Made by a program: the position numbers and the translations under genes. The notes under the pieces are model-generated. The model did not search any database. It was not told the origin of the DNA and was given only the letters and a program-made list of their open reading frames with translations. Positions 1 to 7,510 of a stretch of 10,707 nt of DNA are shown here, one piece after another; within the stretch, counting starts at the first letter, position 1; each line of letters begins with the position of its first letter. The DNA lies in assembly GCA_029937635.1 (NCBI GenBank), contig JAPYPM010000027.1, positions 2,462 to 13,168 on the forward strand, in the 5' to 3' direction. Origin of the DNA: Nitrospinaceae bacterium. GTDB lineage: Bacteria; Nitrospinota; Nitrospinia; Nitrospinales; VA-1.

Positions 1-150
1 GCCTTCGCTTTTGCTGCTGCTACAGCCTTCGCTTTTGCTGCTGCTACAGCCTTCACTTTTGCTGCTGCTGCGGCCTTCGCATCTGCTGCGGCCTTCGCAT
101 CTGCTGCGGCCTTCGCATCTGCTGCGGCCTTCGCTTTTGCTTCTTCTGCT
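1..150 (-). repeat. In-frame tandem repeats coding an Ala/Lys-rich tract
   Basis: Read on the plus strand, three 24-base units (1-24, 25-48 and 49-72, built on GCCTTCGCTTTTGCTGCTGC) are followed by three identical 18-base units (73-90, 91-108, 109-126: GCCTTCGCATCTGCTGCG) and a degenerate 24-base unit (127-150). Both unit lengths are multiples of three. They encode KAKA(V/A)AAA-type and AKAAAD-type segments at the C-terminal end of the secretin. The array continues past the left edge. The composition resembles the helical stalk of TolA, but this is only a composition match. Confidence 0.9.
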
Positions 151-2618
151 GTTTTTGCTTCTTCCGCTGCCTTTGCTTCTGCTTTCTTGATTCTTACTTT
201 AGCTTGTATTTTATTTAAAGCTTCTTTTTCAAGTTCATTCTCAATAAGTCGAAAGGATTCCCGCAAGGATTGTTCAAGTATTTGGTAATAATATTGAGTC
301 TGATAATAAACCGTAGCGACCTCCGCGTCTAAGAGGAAGTGACGTGTCTTTTTAATAACTGGCAATATGAACTTGGTCCCGGGACCAAATTCATTAAGGT
401 ATCCAAAAATATGTTTGTTTCTGTTTAATTTTAGAATCTCTCGCACGACTATCGCCATACGGATCTTGTTTATATGTTTTTCTTTAGAAATAAAGATCCG
501 ATTTGAGTTTTGATGGTGTTCGTTTGACGCTTCAAGAAGTGCGATTTCTTCGAGCGGAAGAATCCTTAATGTCACATGAGGTTGCACTGCAGAGTGGGCG
601 TCTTTTTTTGAAAATGTCAACTCAAGACCGTAGTCTTTCTGACTCTCTCCATTTTCTTTGGCTGGCAAAGATTTAAATCGTGCTTGTTGCCACGCCTTTT
701 CAAGAAAAGTAACTCGTTCGAAGTTTCCATCACCAGTATGCTCTGTCAGAATGATTTTATCTCTAGATACTGGGGCTTCTAGATTACGTTTTTTGACTAT
801 ATCGTAAACCATCCGAGCGATTAGTCCGTCTCCTCCAGGAAAGTGTGATCCAGAAAAGCTCTTTCCTAAGGGAGTTTTTGCAAACTCCTTATCCGTTTCT
901 GAACGGGTAATTACATAATTACGATATTTTTTAAATTCCTTGGAATTGTAGACAAAACCTAGATCGAACACATCCTCAGCACGAACTCTATAAGAGTCTC
1001 GAAAGAGGTCCATACCGGTGTCATCAAACATGGTCGTATCTTTAGGGGTTTGAATGCCGATATCACCACTATTACGTATAATATGGGGAGTGATCACTAT
1101 GATTACCTCTTTTTTTTCAGTAGAAGCAGAAGTTGCTCCAAAAAGAGGTCCAATAAGAGGAATATCACTAAGCCATGGAAGTCTGTTCGAAGTTTCCTCG
1201 TTATCCTTTGAAACCAGCCCACCAATAATAATGGGGGTCTTGTTTGGAACAATGGCAAAGGTGTGTACCCGTCTGGTCGATGATCCCGGTTTAGTGGCTA
1301 CTGTAACACCGTCATCATTTACCGCTACACCATCATTTGCGGTAACTAGTGCCTTTACCTGCACATCAATCTCCAATGCGACTTCATTTTTCCGGTCGGA
1401 AACTCTTGGTCGAATTTGTAATATAATACCAGGAGTGACTTCTTCAAAAGAGTATGAAAGAGTGACAACTCCCGTAGTTCCTGTGCTCGCGGTTCTAATG
1501 GGGAACTGTGATTGCTCAGTAATTTCAATCACGGCAGGACGATTATTTAAGGTGATAACACTAGGGCGAGATAGTACTTCTGCAGAACCTTTTGAGATCA
1601 GTGCCTGAATCTGCAAGGACAATTGTTTTAATGCATCAACCCCGAAAGTGGTCGCGGTGAAAAGAGGGCTTGTACTTGTCATGCTACTGGGTGATAGTGG
1701 TGATAGTATTCCAGCTTGCATTGTAGTATTCGCGCCTGGCGCGTTAGATTTAATTAGCACACCCAGTTCATCAAGCCCGGACTCATTAACTTCCAGAACC
1801 ATACTCTCGATATAGACTTGGATAGGAGCAGCGTCCAATGTTTCGTTAATGGTCTTTTTAATATTACCGAAACGTTTCTGGTGAGCTGGATGGTAAAAAG
1901 CAACCAAGGCCTCGTTCAACCCATAGTCAGCCTCTGCCATGTTTACCATAGAAAACCTTGAACCAGTATCGGACGAGTTAGGTCCTTCCAATACCTCAGC
2001 TAGTGTTTTGACTGGAGCCGTATTAGGTTTGAAAAAAACAGGGAGATCCGAACAGGTATATTCTATTTTTTCATGTGTGCTTCCTTCTGGAGCTTTGAGG
2101 AGTGTTGCTTTACCACGTTTGTTAACGGTATAGGGTTTAAAGACCGCATTCGGAACCTTCGCCTCTATTGTGTTTACACCCATCACTTGCAGTGAAGTTA
2201 TAACGCGATCCATATTAGAATAGGAAAGAGGAATTAGTTCACTTTGTAGATCAGCTAGCAGAAAGGTTTTGTCTTTACCTGTTTCTGGGTCAATACAAGA
2301 AGATGTTGTGTTTTCTGAGTTTGGTGAAAAATCTTCTTGTTGGTCAATTAGTAGTGGTTTTTTTCCCCCTTTTATCAGGAGAGGGTGCTGTATTGTTTCT
2401 TTATACTCCTTGCCAGTAGGCGGTGTTTTTTTGTTTTTTAATTTTTCTGCTTTGATTTTCTCCTCGGCTTTGATTCTCTTCCCATGCTCAGTGGACTTCC
2501 ACTTATCCTTAATAAAGGGGATAGATAGCGGTAGACCACATCCACTTAGAACTGCAAGAGCTACAAACAAAGCAATCTTTCTATTCAGCAGACTATTTTT
2601 TCTTAGATTTCTCTTCAT
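1..2618 (-). CDS. Secretin-family outer-membrane lipoprotein with long C-terminal extension (3' end outside window)
   Basis: Secretins form multimeric outer-membrane channels for type II secretion, type IV or MSHA-type pili and related machines. 872 codons are open from the ATG at 2618, with an in-frame TGA just upstream and no stop before the left edge. Residues 1-27 form a lipoprotein signal with lipobox LSGC (Cys27). Residues 40-130 are charged and probably flexible. Residues about 260-512 carry the secretin core: VYIESMVLEVNES (268-280), EVLSRPSVITLNNRPAV (347-363), the signature LPWLSDIPLIGPLFG (480-494) and ITPHII (509-514). Residues 515-800 are an extension I do not recognise. From about 798 a charged helix leads into Ala/Lys repeats. 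The short N-terminal part and lack of obvious multiple N-domains resemble MshL-like secretins more than GspD, but no pilus or secretion partner is visible, so the machine is unknown. The family call is secure; the role is inferred. Confidence 0.88.
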   Translation of the reverse strand, partial: MKRNLRKNSLLNRKIALFVALAVLSGCGLPLSIPFIKDKWKSTEHGKRIKAEEKIKAEKLKNKKTPPTGKEYKETIQHPLLIKGGKKPLLIDQQEDFSPNSENTTSSCIDPETGKDKTFLLADLQSELIPLSYSNMDRVITSLQVMGVNTIEAKVPNAVFKPYTVNKRGKATLLKAPEGSTHEKIEYTCSDLPVFFKPNTAPVKTLAEVLEGPNSSDTGSRFSMVNMAEADYGLNEALVAFYHPAHQKRFGNIKKTINETLDAAPIQVYIESMVLEVNESGLDELGVLIKSNAPGANTTMQAGILSPLSPSSMTSTSPLFTATTFGVDALKQLSLQIQALISKGSAEVLSRPSVITLNNRPAVIEITEQSQFPIRTASTGTTGVVTLSYSFEEVTPGIILQIRPRVSDRKNEVALEIDVQVKALVTANDGVAVNDDGVTVATKPGSSTRRVHTFAIVPNKTPIIIGGLVSKDNEETSNRLPWLSDIPLIGPLFGATSASTEKKEVIIVITPHIIRNSGDIGIQTPKDTTMFDDTGMDLFRDSYRVRAEDVFDLGFVYNSKEFKKYRNYVITRSETDKEFAKTPLGKSFSGSHFPGGDGLIARMVYDIVKKRNLEAPVSRDKIILTEHTGDGNFERVTFLEKAWQQARFKSLPAKENGESQKDYGLELTFSKKDAHSAVQPHVTLRILPLEEIALLEASNEHHQNSNRIFISKEKHINKIRMAIVVREILKLNRNKHIFGYLNEFGPGTKFILPVIKKTRHFLLDAEVATVYYQTQYYYQILEQSLRESFRLIENELEKEALNKIQAKVRIKKAEAKAAEEAKTAEEAKAKAAADAKAAADAKAAADAKAAAAAKVKAVAAAKAKAVAAAKAK

Positions 2619-2657
2619 ATCTTCGTGAGCGGCAAATCATTTTTCAATTATTTCTAT

Positions 2658-2681
2658 ATTCACTACTTTCGAGGGGTGAAT
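2658..2681. repeat. Short inverted repeat upstream of the secretin gene
   Basis: ATTCAC (2658-2663) and GTGAAT (2676-2681) form a perfect 6-bp inverted repeat with a 12-base spacer, about 40 bases upstream of the secretin start. It may be an operator or a leader hairpin, or chance in AT-rich DNA. I saw no convincing -35/-10 pair for the secretin gene. Confidence 0.3.
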
Positions 2682-2711
2682 TTACCTTAAAAAAGTATAG
2701 CGGAACATGGT

Positions 2712-2745
2712 AAAAAATACTGCCGTTAATGAAATTACGGTCCAG
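2712..2745 (-). terminator. Intrinsic terminator-like hairpin, minus strand
   Basis: On the minus strand a bulged stem pairs CTG-CCGT-AAT with ATT-ACGG-CAG around a TTC loop and is followed by TATTTTTT (plus positions 2719-2712). It lies between the Cys-rich gene (ending at 3052) and the secretin gene (starting at 2618), so it would separate the two transcripts. The bulges on both arms lower confidence. Confidence 0.5.
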
Positions 2746-2827
2746 ACAAGAAAATACTTAAAAAAGCTTAAAGAATCAATAGGTAAAATCAATTTTTGTC
2801 TTAGTTAAGGGGGTTTTTAAAGGGAAT

Positions 2828-2923
2828 ATGGAGCCCTGTTATGAAGCAAGGTGCAGATGTTTAGATGCATTGGGCGTAAATCAGGAACCGGTGGCTATGG
2901 ATGAGAGCTGGGATGGAGATTAA
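2828..2923 (+). CDS. Doubtful 31-residue small ORF or gene remnant
   Basis: ATG at 2828 is preceded by AAAGGG (2819-2824), a weak Shine-Dalgarno-like run with a short 3-base gap. The ORF runs 31 codons to TAA at 2921-2923. The peptide begins MEPCYEARCRCLDALG and ends DESWDGD, so it is acidic at its end and has three cysteines near its start. The frame is also open upstream to about 2783 without a start. No family is recognised. It could be a true small protein, the tail of a degraded gene, or chance. Confidence 0.18.
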   Translation: MEPCYEARCRCLDALGVNQEPVAMDESWDGD

Positions 2924-3051
2924 TTAGTATCATACAAATGGAAAAGTCGCACGCACGTTGATGTTGAGTGAGGTATTTTTCACCCTTCTTTAAAGTGCAT
3001 CGCCCAAGGTGGTATATAATTCCATCACCCATTAAAATACAAAAGACCCAA

Positions 3052-3927
3052 TCAAAAATGGCACTGATCTTGTGCCGCCTCCCAAGCGTCGTTAACCTTC
3101 TGAACGCTCGTTGTTGCGTACCAGCGCTTGCCTTTCAATGCGGTCACCAAGGCACTCGCCCATCCCTCATCTTTCATGCACCCATTGGGTCTCATCTCGG
3201 TGTTGGCTAAACATCGACGTAATACGGCGCCTCCATAGGGCGTGACGTCATCTGCAATACAGCACATTACGCCCTGTGATACAAAATCGGCTATTCCGTT
3301 GATGCCATATCTATCTATTCTTATATTAGTTTTTGGCTCACTTTTGTTAAACAACTCTATCTCCTCTTTAAGCTCCCCCAACGCCAAAGAACACCCGCCG
3401 GAGCTCTCCGCCTTTTGATCAACAAGTGGATCAATAGGCACGCTCTTTAGAATGGATCGCTCATATGATTGTTCACACGTATTAAGTATTTGCATGTCTG
3501 CCTGACTATATCTGGCATGCCACATGGTTTCATTAACACAAGTAATTGAGTCAAGCGTACCGCTGATTCCCCAGCGTGCTTCATCCACCGAACTCGGATC
3601 ACTTTGGCAATTTCTAAACGTTCGTGCGACGATTGTCCGCAATTCAGCCTTGCACAATTCCTGCGCTTCGGCCGCTGTTTGAACTTTTTCTGCCGTTGGC
3701 GCAGTGTAGGTGAGCGGTCCACATTCCGCCACACACCATTCTTCACCCGCGTTACAGCGTCGTGGCATTGTTGGCGTTGCAGCTACACATTGCGGCATAA
3801 ATGACGTATCTATAGAACTATCTATATCCTTAGTAGGAGAGGCACCGCGCGTAAGGTCAGGTGAAAAAAGAACTAAAAATAACCCGCCAATGATTGCGTG
3901 TAACGTAATGTGGTATTTTTGTAGCAT
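3052..3927 (-). CDS. Exported cysteine-rich protein of unknown function
   Basis: This 291-residue protein belongs to no family I recognise. The ATG at 3927 is well supported by an AAGGAGGG Shine-Dalgarno sequence about 6 bases upstream. Residues 1-29 look like a signal peptide: a short basic start, a hydrophobic core AIIGGLFLVLF (11-21), and possible cleavage after GA (28-29). The rest is soluble and holds 14 cysteines, at 47, 58, 65, 69, 92, 107, 130, 151, 179, 222, 223, 239, 250 and 289; an even count fits disulfide bonding in the periplasm or outside the cell. Two segments resemble each other, RWGISG (118-123) and RYGING (206-211), each followed by one or two Cys, suggesting an internal duplication. 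It lies 76 bases downstream of speA on the same strand with no clear terminator between, so read-through from speA is possible, but no functional link is apparent. Confidence 0.75.
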   Translation of the reverse strand: MLQKYHITLHAIIGGLFLVLFSPDLTRGASPTKDIDSSIDTSFMPQCVAATPTMPRRCNAGEEWCVAECGPLTYTAPTAEKVQTAAEAQELCKAELRTIVARTFRNCQSDPSSVDEARWGISGTLDSITCVNETMWHARYSQADMQILNTCEQSYERSILKSVPIDPLVDQKAESSGGCSLALGELKEEIELFNKSEPKTNIRIDRYGINGIADFVSQGVMCCIADDVTPYGGAVLRRCLANTEMRPNGCMKDEGWASALVTALKGKRWYATTSVQKVNDAWEAAQDQCHF

Positions 3928-4003
3928 AGTTCCCTCCTTAACTTGTTCGCTTTTATGGCCGACTGAGTCCGCTATAAGGTATCCGATACTCTAATCTAGG
4001 AAT

Positions 4004-5908
4004 TTAATTTTTAAGAAGGTAAGTGTAACCGTTAAGGCCTTCCTTATACAAAGAAAGAAACTTATCGGCCTCTTCCTGAGTGATATTTCCCATCTCGACG
4101 TAGTTCACCAAAAAACCTGACACTCTTCCCGCAAGTTCATCGGCTTTGAACTGAACATAGTCTAGTACGTCTGTCACGTCTTCACCCTCAATGATTTGTT
4201 CGTACTTCAAGTTGCCGTCTTCCTGGATTGAAACATGAAACGTATTGGTGTCACCAAACAAGTTGTGCAAATCGCCTAATATTTCTTGATAGGCTCCAAT
4301 GAGGAATATTCCGAACTGGTAAGATTCTCCTTTCTTTAAATCATGCACTTTGAGCGTCGGAGTATTATTTCTATTAGTGCCAATAAAAAGGTCAAGACGA
4401 CCATCAGAATCACAAGTTATGTCTTCTAGTGTCGCGTCGCGTTTGGGTTCTTCGTTCAGTCGTTGGATGGGGAGCACAGGAAATACCTGGTCGATAGCCC
4501 ATGAGTCGGGAACCGATTGAAAGACAGAAAAATTGCAAAAATACTTGTCAGCTAGGTTTTTGCGTAGGGTTTTGATTTCGTCTGGCAAATACTTCAATCG
4601 TTTTGATAATGTCTCAATTTTTCTAGAGATCCCCCAATAAATACGTTCACAAAGAGCACGGTCGCGAAGGGTTATCAGTCCAAGCAAGAACTGGTTGTGA
4701 ATTTCATCTTTCAGGTGAGTCGCATCGTGGCACGACTCAATTAGGTTCTTATTGGAAGTGTTTTCCAGTACGTCGTAAATTTCCGTTACGATTTCTGGGG
4801 CATCCTTAGGGATTTCAATTTCTTCATTCCACTCGGGGAACGAAGTGACATCGAGGACATCGAAAACGAGAATGGAGTGGTAGGCGGTCATCGCCCGTCC
4901 TGACTCTGAAATAATATTAGGATGAGGCAAATTTTCTTTCTGGCAGGATTCCAGAACATGATAGACAACATCGTTGGCATATTCTTGAACGTTATAGTTG
5001 GTGCTTGACGCGTAGGTTGAACGTGAACCGTCGTAATCGACACCAAGTCCACCTCCGACATCAATATAGTCGATAGGACATCCGGATTTTCTAAATTCTA
5101 CGTAGAAGCGTCCCACTTCTTTCAGACTGTTTTTAATGCGACGAATATTGGTTATTTGACTCCCCAGGTGAAAATGAATGAGTCGTATACAGTTTTTTAT
5201 CCCTCGTTTCTCTGCAAAGTCTAATGCATCGATTACTTCCATGGAATTGAGACCAAACTTTGAATACTCTCCACCTGACTCAGCCCATCTTCCCTGACCA
5301 GAGCTGATGAGTTTGATGCGAAGACCAATATTAGGCTTTATGTTTATTTCTTTTGCAACACGGTCAATAATTTCAAGCTCGCCGGGGCGTTCTACAACAA
5401 TAAAAACCTTCTTGCCGAGTTTTTGGCTCATCAAGGCCAGACGAATAAAGGTTTCATCTTTATACCCATTGCATATCAGAAGGGCCTCAGGATTGTCCAA
5501 GATTGCTAGGATTGCATGTAATTCTGGTTTCGAACCCGCTTCGAGTCCAAAGTTGTAGGGCCTACCAAATTTAACTATTTCTTCGACGACCTGACGTTGT
5601 TGGTTGACTTTAATAGGGTAGACTCCATGGTAGGTACCCTTGTAATCATATTCTTTAATGGACTTGTTAAAGGCGTGGGCTAATTTTGCAATACTTGCTT
5701 TGAGAATATCAGAGAATCGAATGATTGCTGGAAGCGAATAGCCTTTTGACTGAATGTTTTCGACCAGCTCTTTTAAATCGATGGAATGGGTACTACCTAT
5801 TTGTGGCTGGATAATGACATGCCCTTTATTATTGATGTCAAAATAATCTGAACCCCAGCCAGAAATGTTGTATAGATCGCGAGAATCCTCAATAGTCCAT
5901 TTCGTCAT
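4004..5908 (-). CDS. speA: Biosynthetic arginine decarboxylase
   Basis: SpeA is a cytoplasmic PLP- and Mg-dependent enzyme that converts arginine to agmatine, the first step of the agmatine route to putrescine and spermidine. At 634 residues it is close to the usual length (E. coli about 658). Landmarks in order: YPIKVNQQRQ with the PLP lysine K100; HFHLGSQ (245-251); DVGGGLGVDYDGS (283-295); SESGRA (334-339); FQSVPDSWAIDQVFPVLP (463-480); DITCDSDG with the catalytic cysteine C499; and GAYQEILGDLHNLFGDT (538-554). All expected active-site blocks are present, so it should be active. The ATG at 5908 is preceded by AAAAGG at about 9-14 bases; a nearer ATG is followed at once by TAA. No agmatinase or agmatine deiminase gene lies in the window. 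It is transcribed divergently from lysA, and an 8-bp inverted repeat sits in its leader. Confidence 0.97.
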   Translation of the reverse strand: MTKWTIEDSRDLYNISGWGSDYFDINNKGHVIIQPQIGSTHSIDLKELVENIQSKGYSLPAIIRFSDILKASIAKLAHAFNKSIKEYDYKGTYHGVYPIKVNQQRQVVEEIVKFGRPYNFGLEAGSKPELHAILAILDNPEALLICNGYKDETFIRLALMSQKLGKKVFIVVERPGELEIIDRVAKEINIKPNIGLRIKLISSGQGRWAESGGEYSKFGLNSMEVIDALDFAEKRGIKNCIRLIHFHLGSQITNIRRIKNSLKEVGRFYVEFRKSGCPIDYIDVGGGLGVDYDGSRSTYASSTNYNVQEYANDVVYHVLESCQKENLPHPNIISESGRAMTAYHSILVFDVLDVTSFPEWNEEIEIPKDAPEIVTEIYDVLENTSNKNLIESCHDATHLKDEIHNQFLLGLITLRDRALCERIYWGISRKIETLSKRLKYLPDEIKTLRKNLADKYFCNFSVFQSVPDSWAIDQVFPVLPIQRLNEEPKRDATLEDITCDSDGRLDLFIGTNRNNTPTLKVHDLKKGESYQFGIFLIGAYQEILGDLHNLFGDTNTFHVSIQEDGNLKYEQIIEGEDVTDVLDYVQFKADELAGRVSGFLVNYVEMGNITQEEADKFLSLYKEGLNGYTYLLKN

Positions 5909-5935
5909 TACATTAAGTACCTTTTGATCTAAATT

Positions 5936-5972
5936 GTTCGATTTTTGAATTTGAAATCAGCTGTAATCGAAC
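5936..5972. promoter_or_regulatory. Inverted repeat in the speA leader/promoter region
   Basis: GTTCGATT (5936-5943) and AATCGAAC (5965-5972) form a perfect 8-bp inverted repeat with a 21-base spacer, 28 to 64 bases upstream of the speA start. It could be an operator or a 5' UTR hairpin in the speA mRNA. A weak minus-strand promoter candidate, TTACTT-18-TATTAT, lies just beyond it. The regulator is unknown. Confidence 0.4.
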
Positions 5973-6039
5973 GTCATAATAAAAAATTCGAAGCACTCAA
6001 AGTAACATTAAGTGGCTCAAGTAATTTGTAAATTCAAGT

Positions 6040-6072
6040 AAAGAGATTATCTTAAAACTATATTATCTCTTT
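6040..6072. repeat. Inverted repeat in the speA-lysA divergent region
   Basis: AAAGAGAT (6040-6047) and ATCTCTTT (6065-6072) are a perfect 8-bp inverted repeat separated by 17 AT-rich bases. No T-run follows on the plus strand, so it is not an obvious terminator by itself. It could be an operator shared by the two divergent genes, or an RNA hairpin in the lysA leader if transcription starts upstream of it. Confidence 0.4.
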
Positions 6073-6082
6073 GAAAAGTCAA

Positions 6083-6107
6083 TCCATTTATGATGGACTA
6101 ATTTTTT
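6083..6107 (+). terminator. Terminator-like hairpin upstream of lysA (possible attenuator)
   Basis: TCCAT (6083-6087) pairs with ATGGA (6093-6097) around TTATG; AG/CT may extend the stem across an unpaired bulge. TTTTTT follows at 6102-6107. It faces lysA, about 85 bases before the start codon, so it would act only on transcripts begun further upstream. The stem is short and this is a tentative call. Confidence 0.28.
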
Positions 6108-6127
6108 CGAATAAGGGTGGAAGCAAT

Positions 6128-6160
6128 ATGGATATGGGTCAATTTATGATATATATTTAG
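6128..6160 (+). CDS. Possible 10-residue leader ORF before lysA
   Basis: ATG at 6128 opens a ten-codon ORF (MDMGQFMIYI, then TAG at 6158-6160), preceded by a purine-rich AGGGTGGAAG run. It ends 32 bases before the lysA start. It has no lysine codons, so classical lysine attenuation by codon sensing is not supported. It may be chance. Confidence 0.15.
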   Translation: MDMGQFMIYI

Positions 6161-6192
6161 ACCGTCTATGAAAGATACTTAAAGGAGTTGGG

Positions 6193-7437
6193 ATGAAGAT
6201 AGAAGGTGTGGATGTTCGAAAAATTTCAGAGGAGTTTGGGACGCCAGTTTATGTATATAGTATGACCGCTCTTCGCCAGTCGATCAAAGAAATTAGGCAA
6301 TTGTCTCCAGTCACGCGTTATGCAATGAAAGCCTGTTCTAATACCCGTATTTTAAAAGAAATGCTAGCTCACGGTATAAAGATCGATGCGGTTAGTGTTT
6401 ATGAAGTAAGGCGCGCGATCAAAGCGGGGTTTAGACCAGAAGATATTTGTTTTACCAGCGACGTTTTTTCCAATGCAGATGACGTTCGATTTTGTTTAGA
6501 ACAAAATATCTTTACCAACTGTGGAACACTTGGAATGTTGGAGGAGTATGGCTGTGCTTTTAAAAGTATTGGTCGTGGGAGTGCTAAAGTATCCATTCGT
6601 ATCAATCCAGGAGAGGGTGCCGGGCACTCCAAGAAGACCAATACGGGTGGCCCTTACAGTAAGCATGGCATTTGGTATGAAAATCTGAGTGAAGCGCGAG
6701 ATATTGCGAAAAAAAATAATCTGATCATTTCTGGTGTACACATTCATATTGGCTCCGGTGGTGATATGGATCACTTGAAACGGATTACTGGAAAGTTAGT
6801 GGATTTTGCTAAAGAATTTAATGATCTGGAGGTAGTCAACTTTGGAGGTGGTTTACCTTACCAATATGACCCAGACTTACCGCAAGAAGATATTTCAAGG
6901 TATAAATCGATCCTTACTGAGCGGATGGAAGTTTTAGAAAAACATTTCGGTCGAAAAATAATATGCGAGATCGAGCCTGGCCGAAGATTTGTAGCCGGCT
7001 GCGGGTATTTAATCGGGGAGGTGCGGGCACTCAACCACACCTTTGAAGAAGACGGGACAAGGCTCAACTACGTGCTAGGAAATATTGGGTTTTGTCATTT
7101 GTTAAGACCCATGGCTTATGGGTCGTTTCATCCTATTTGGATTGTGGGGGATGATTTGGGTCCCGAGCAGGATATCATCGTAGCTGGTCCAGTGTGTGAG
7201 TCTGGGGATGTTTTGACCCAAGAAAATGAAGAGCCAGTTCCGAGAAGGCTGCCGATGCCAAAAGCGGGTGACCTCATTGTTGTTGGGGGGGCTGGTGCCT
7301 ATGGATTTTCCATGTCTTCTAATTACAATACCCAGCCTCTTCTCCCGGAAGTGGCTGTCGAAGAGGGCCGATGCGAACTTACACGACGAAGACAGACTCT
7401 CGATGATATGTTACGAGAGGAAACTGACATATTTTGA
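6193..7437 (+). CDS. lysA: Diaminopimelate decarboxylase
   Basis: LysA is a cytoplasmic fold-III PLP enzyme that decarboxylates meso-diaminopimelate to L-lysine, the last step of lysine synthesis. The 414-residue length is normal. Visible motifs: YAMKACSN with PLP lysine K46; GHSKKTNTGG and SKHGIWY (144-162), as in the E. coli-type enzyme; HIGSG (185-189); GGG (218-220) for phosphate binding; EPGR (261-264); CESGD with catalytic C335 and E336; GAYGFSMSSNYN (368-379) with Y370; and the terminal RRRQT block (398-402). AAAGGAG (6181-6187) lies five bases before the ATG and fixes the start. Oddity: the usual D-x-G-[FM]-N-D segment before RP..YG reads NIGFCH (297-302), while R305 and Y309 are kept. 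No lysine riboswitch was recognised. Identity is strong; a shifted substrate preference is possible but unproven. Confidence 0.94.
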   Translation: MKIEGVDVRKISEEFGTPVYVYSMTALRQSIKEIRQLSPVTRYAMKACSNTRILKEMLAHGIKIDAVSVYEVRRAIKAGFRPEDICFTSDVFSNADDVRFCLEQNIFTNCGTLGMLEEYGCAFKSIGRGSAKVSIRINPGEGAGHSKKTNTGGPYSKHGIWYENLSEARDIAKKNNLIISGVHIHIGSGGDMDHLKRITGKLVDFAKEFNDLEVVNFGGGLPYQYDPDLPQEDISRYKSILTERMEVLEKHFGRKIICEIEPGRRFVAGCGYLIGEVRALNHTFEEDGTRLNYVLGNIGFCHLLRPMAYGSFHPIWIVGDDLGPEQDIIVAGPVCESGDVLTQENEEPVPRRLPMPKAGDLIVVGGAGAYGFSMSSNYNTQPLLPEVAVEEGRCELTRRRQTLDDMLREETDIF

Positions 7438-7491
7438 TAAAGAGTTAGTCTTTTGAGGTTGATAGAATGCGTAAAAATTTCTTACTAAGTT

Positions 7492-7510
7492 CGGGTAGCT
7501 CGTTTTTTTT
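7492..7510 (+). terminator. Weak intrinsic terminator downstream of lysA
   Basis: CGGG (7492-7495) pairs with CTCG (7499-7502), using one G-T pair, around TAG, and is followed by eight Ts (7503-7510). It lies 55 bases after the lysA stop. The T-run is good but the 4-bp stem is short, so efficiency is uncertain. No other gene is seen between lysA and the convergent dehydratase gene. Confidence 0.4.

Larger units (their letters stand above)
2619..3051. other. 433-base spacer between the secretin gene and the Cys-rich protein gene
   Basis: No convincing gene is seen on either strand. The left part (2619-2820) is AT-rich and holds the inverted repeat and minus-strand terminator-like hairpin listed separately. 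The right part (2820-3000) is richer in GC and contains a 31-codon plus-strand ORF of doubtful status, which could be a remnant of a longer sequence. No tRNA, IS end or long repeat was noticed. Confidence 0.6.

Noticed and set aside
1054..1608. 184-codon plus-strand ORF, and further plus-strand ORFs at 1939-2133 and 2269-2628
   Set aside because: They lie wholly or almost wholly antisense to the secretin gene, whose frame shows clear family motifs; their translations look like Ser/Thr-rich shadow sequence with no domain.
2968..3994. Plus- and minus-strand ORFs of 66 to 99 codons around the Cys-rich gene
   Set aside because: All overlap the 291-codon minus-strand gene, which has a strong ribosome binding site and signal peptide; the shadows have neither.
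3928..4003. Terminator between speA and the Cys-rich gene
   Set aside because: Only short palindromes (such as GTATCGGATAC) were found and no T-run follows on the minus strand, so no terminator is called.
6001..6192. Lysine riboswitch upstream of lysA
   Set aside because: The leader is AT-rich and short and shows none of the conserved multi-helix core of the lysine riboswitch; only simple hairpins were seen.
6399..7067. Minus-strand ORFs of 69 to 92 codons inside lysA
   Set aside because: They are antisense to an unambiguous lysA frame and show no family features.
7226..7456. 76-codon plus-strand ORF overlapping the end of lysA in another frame
   Set aside because: The lysA frame carries conserved motifs through to its stop at 7437; the overlapping ORF has no ribosome binding site or recognisable product.
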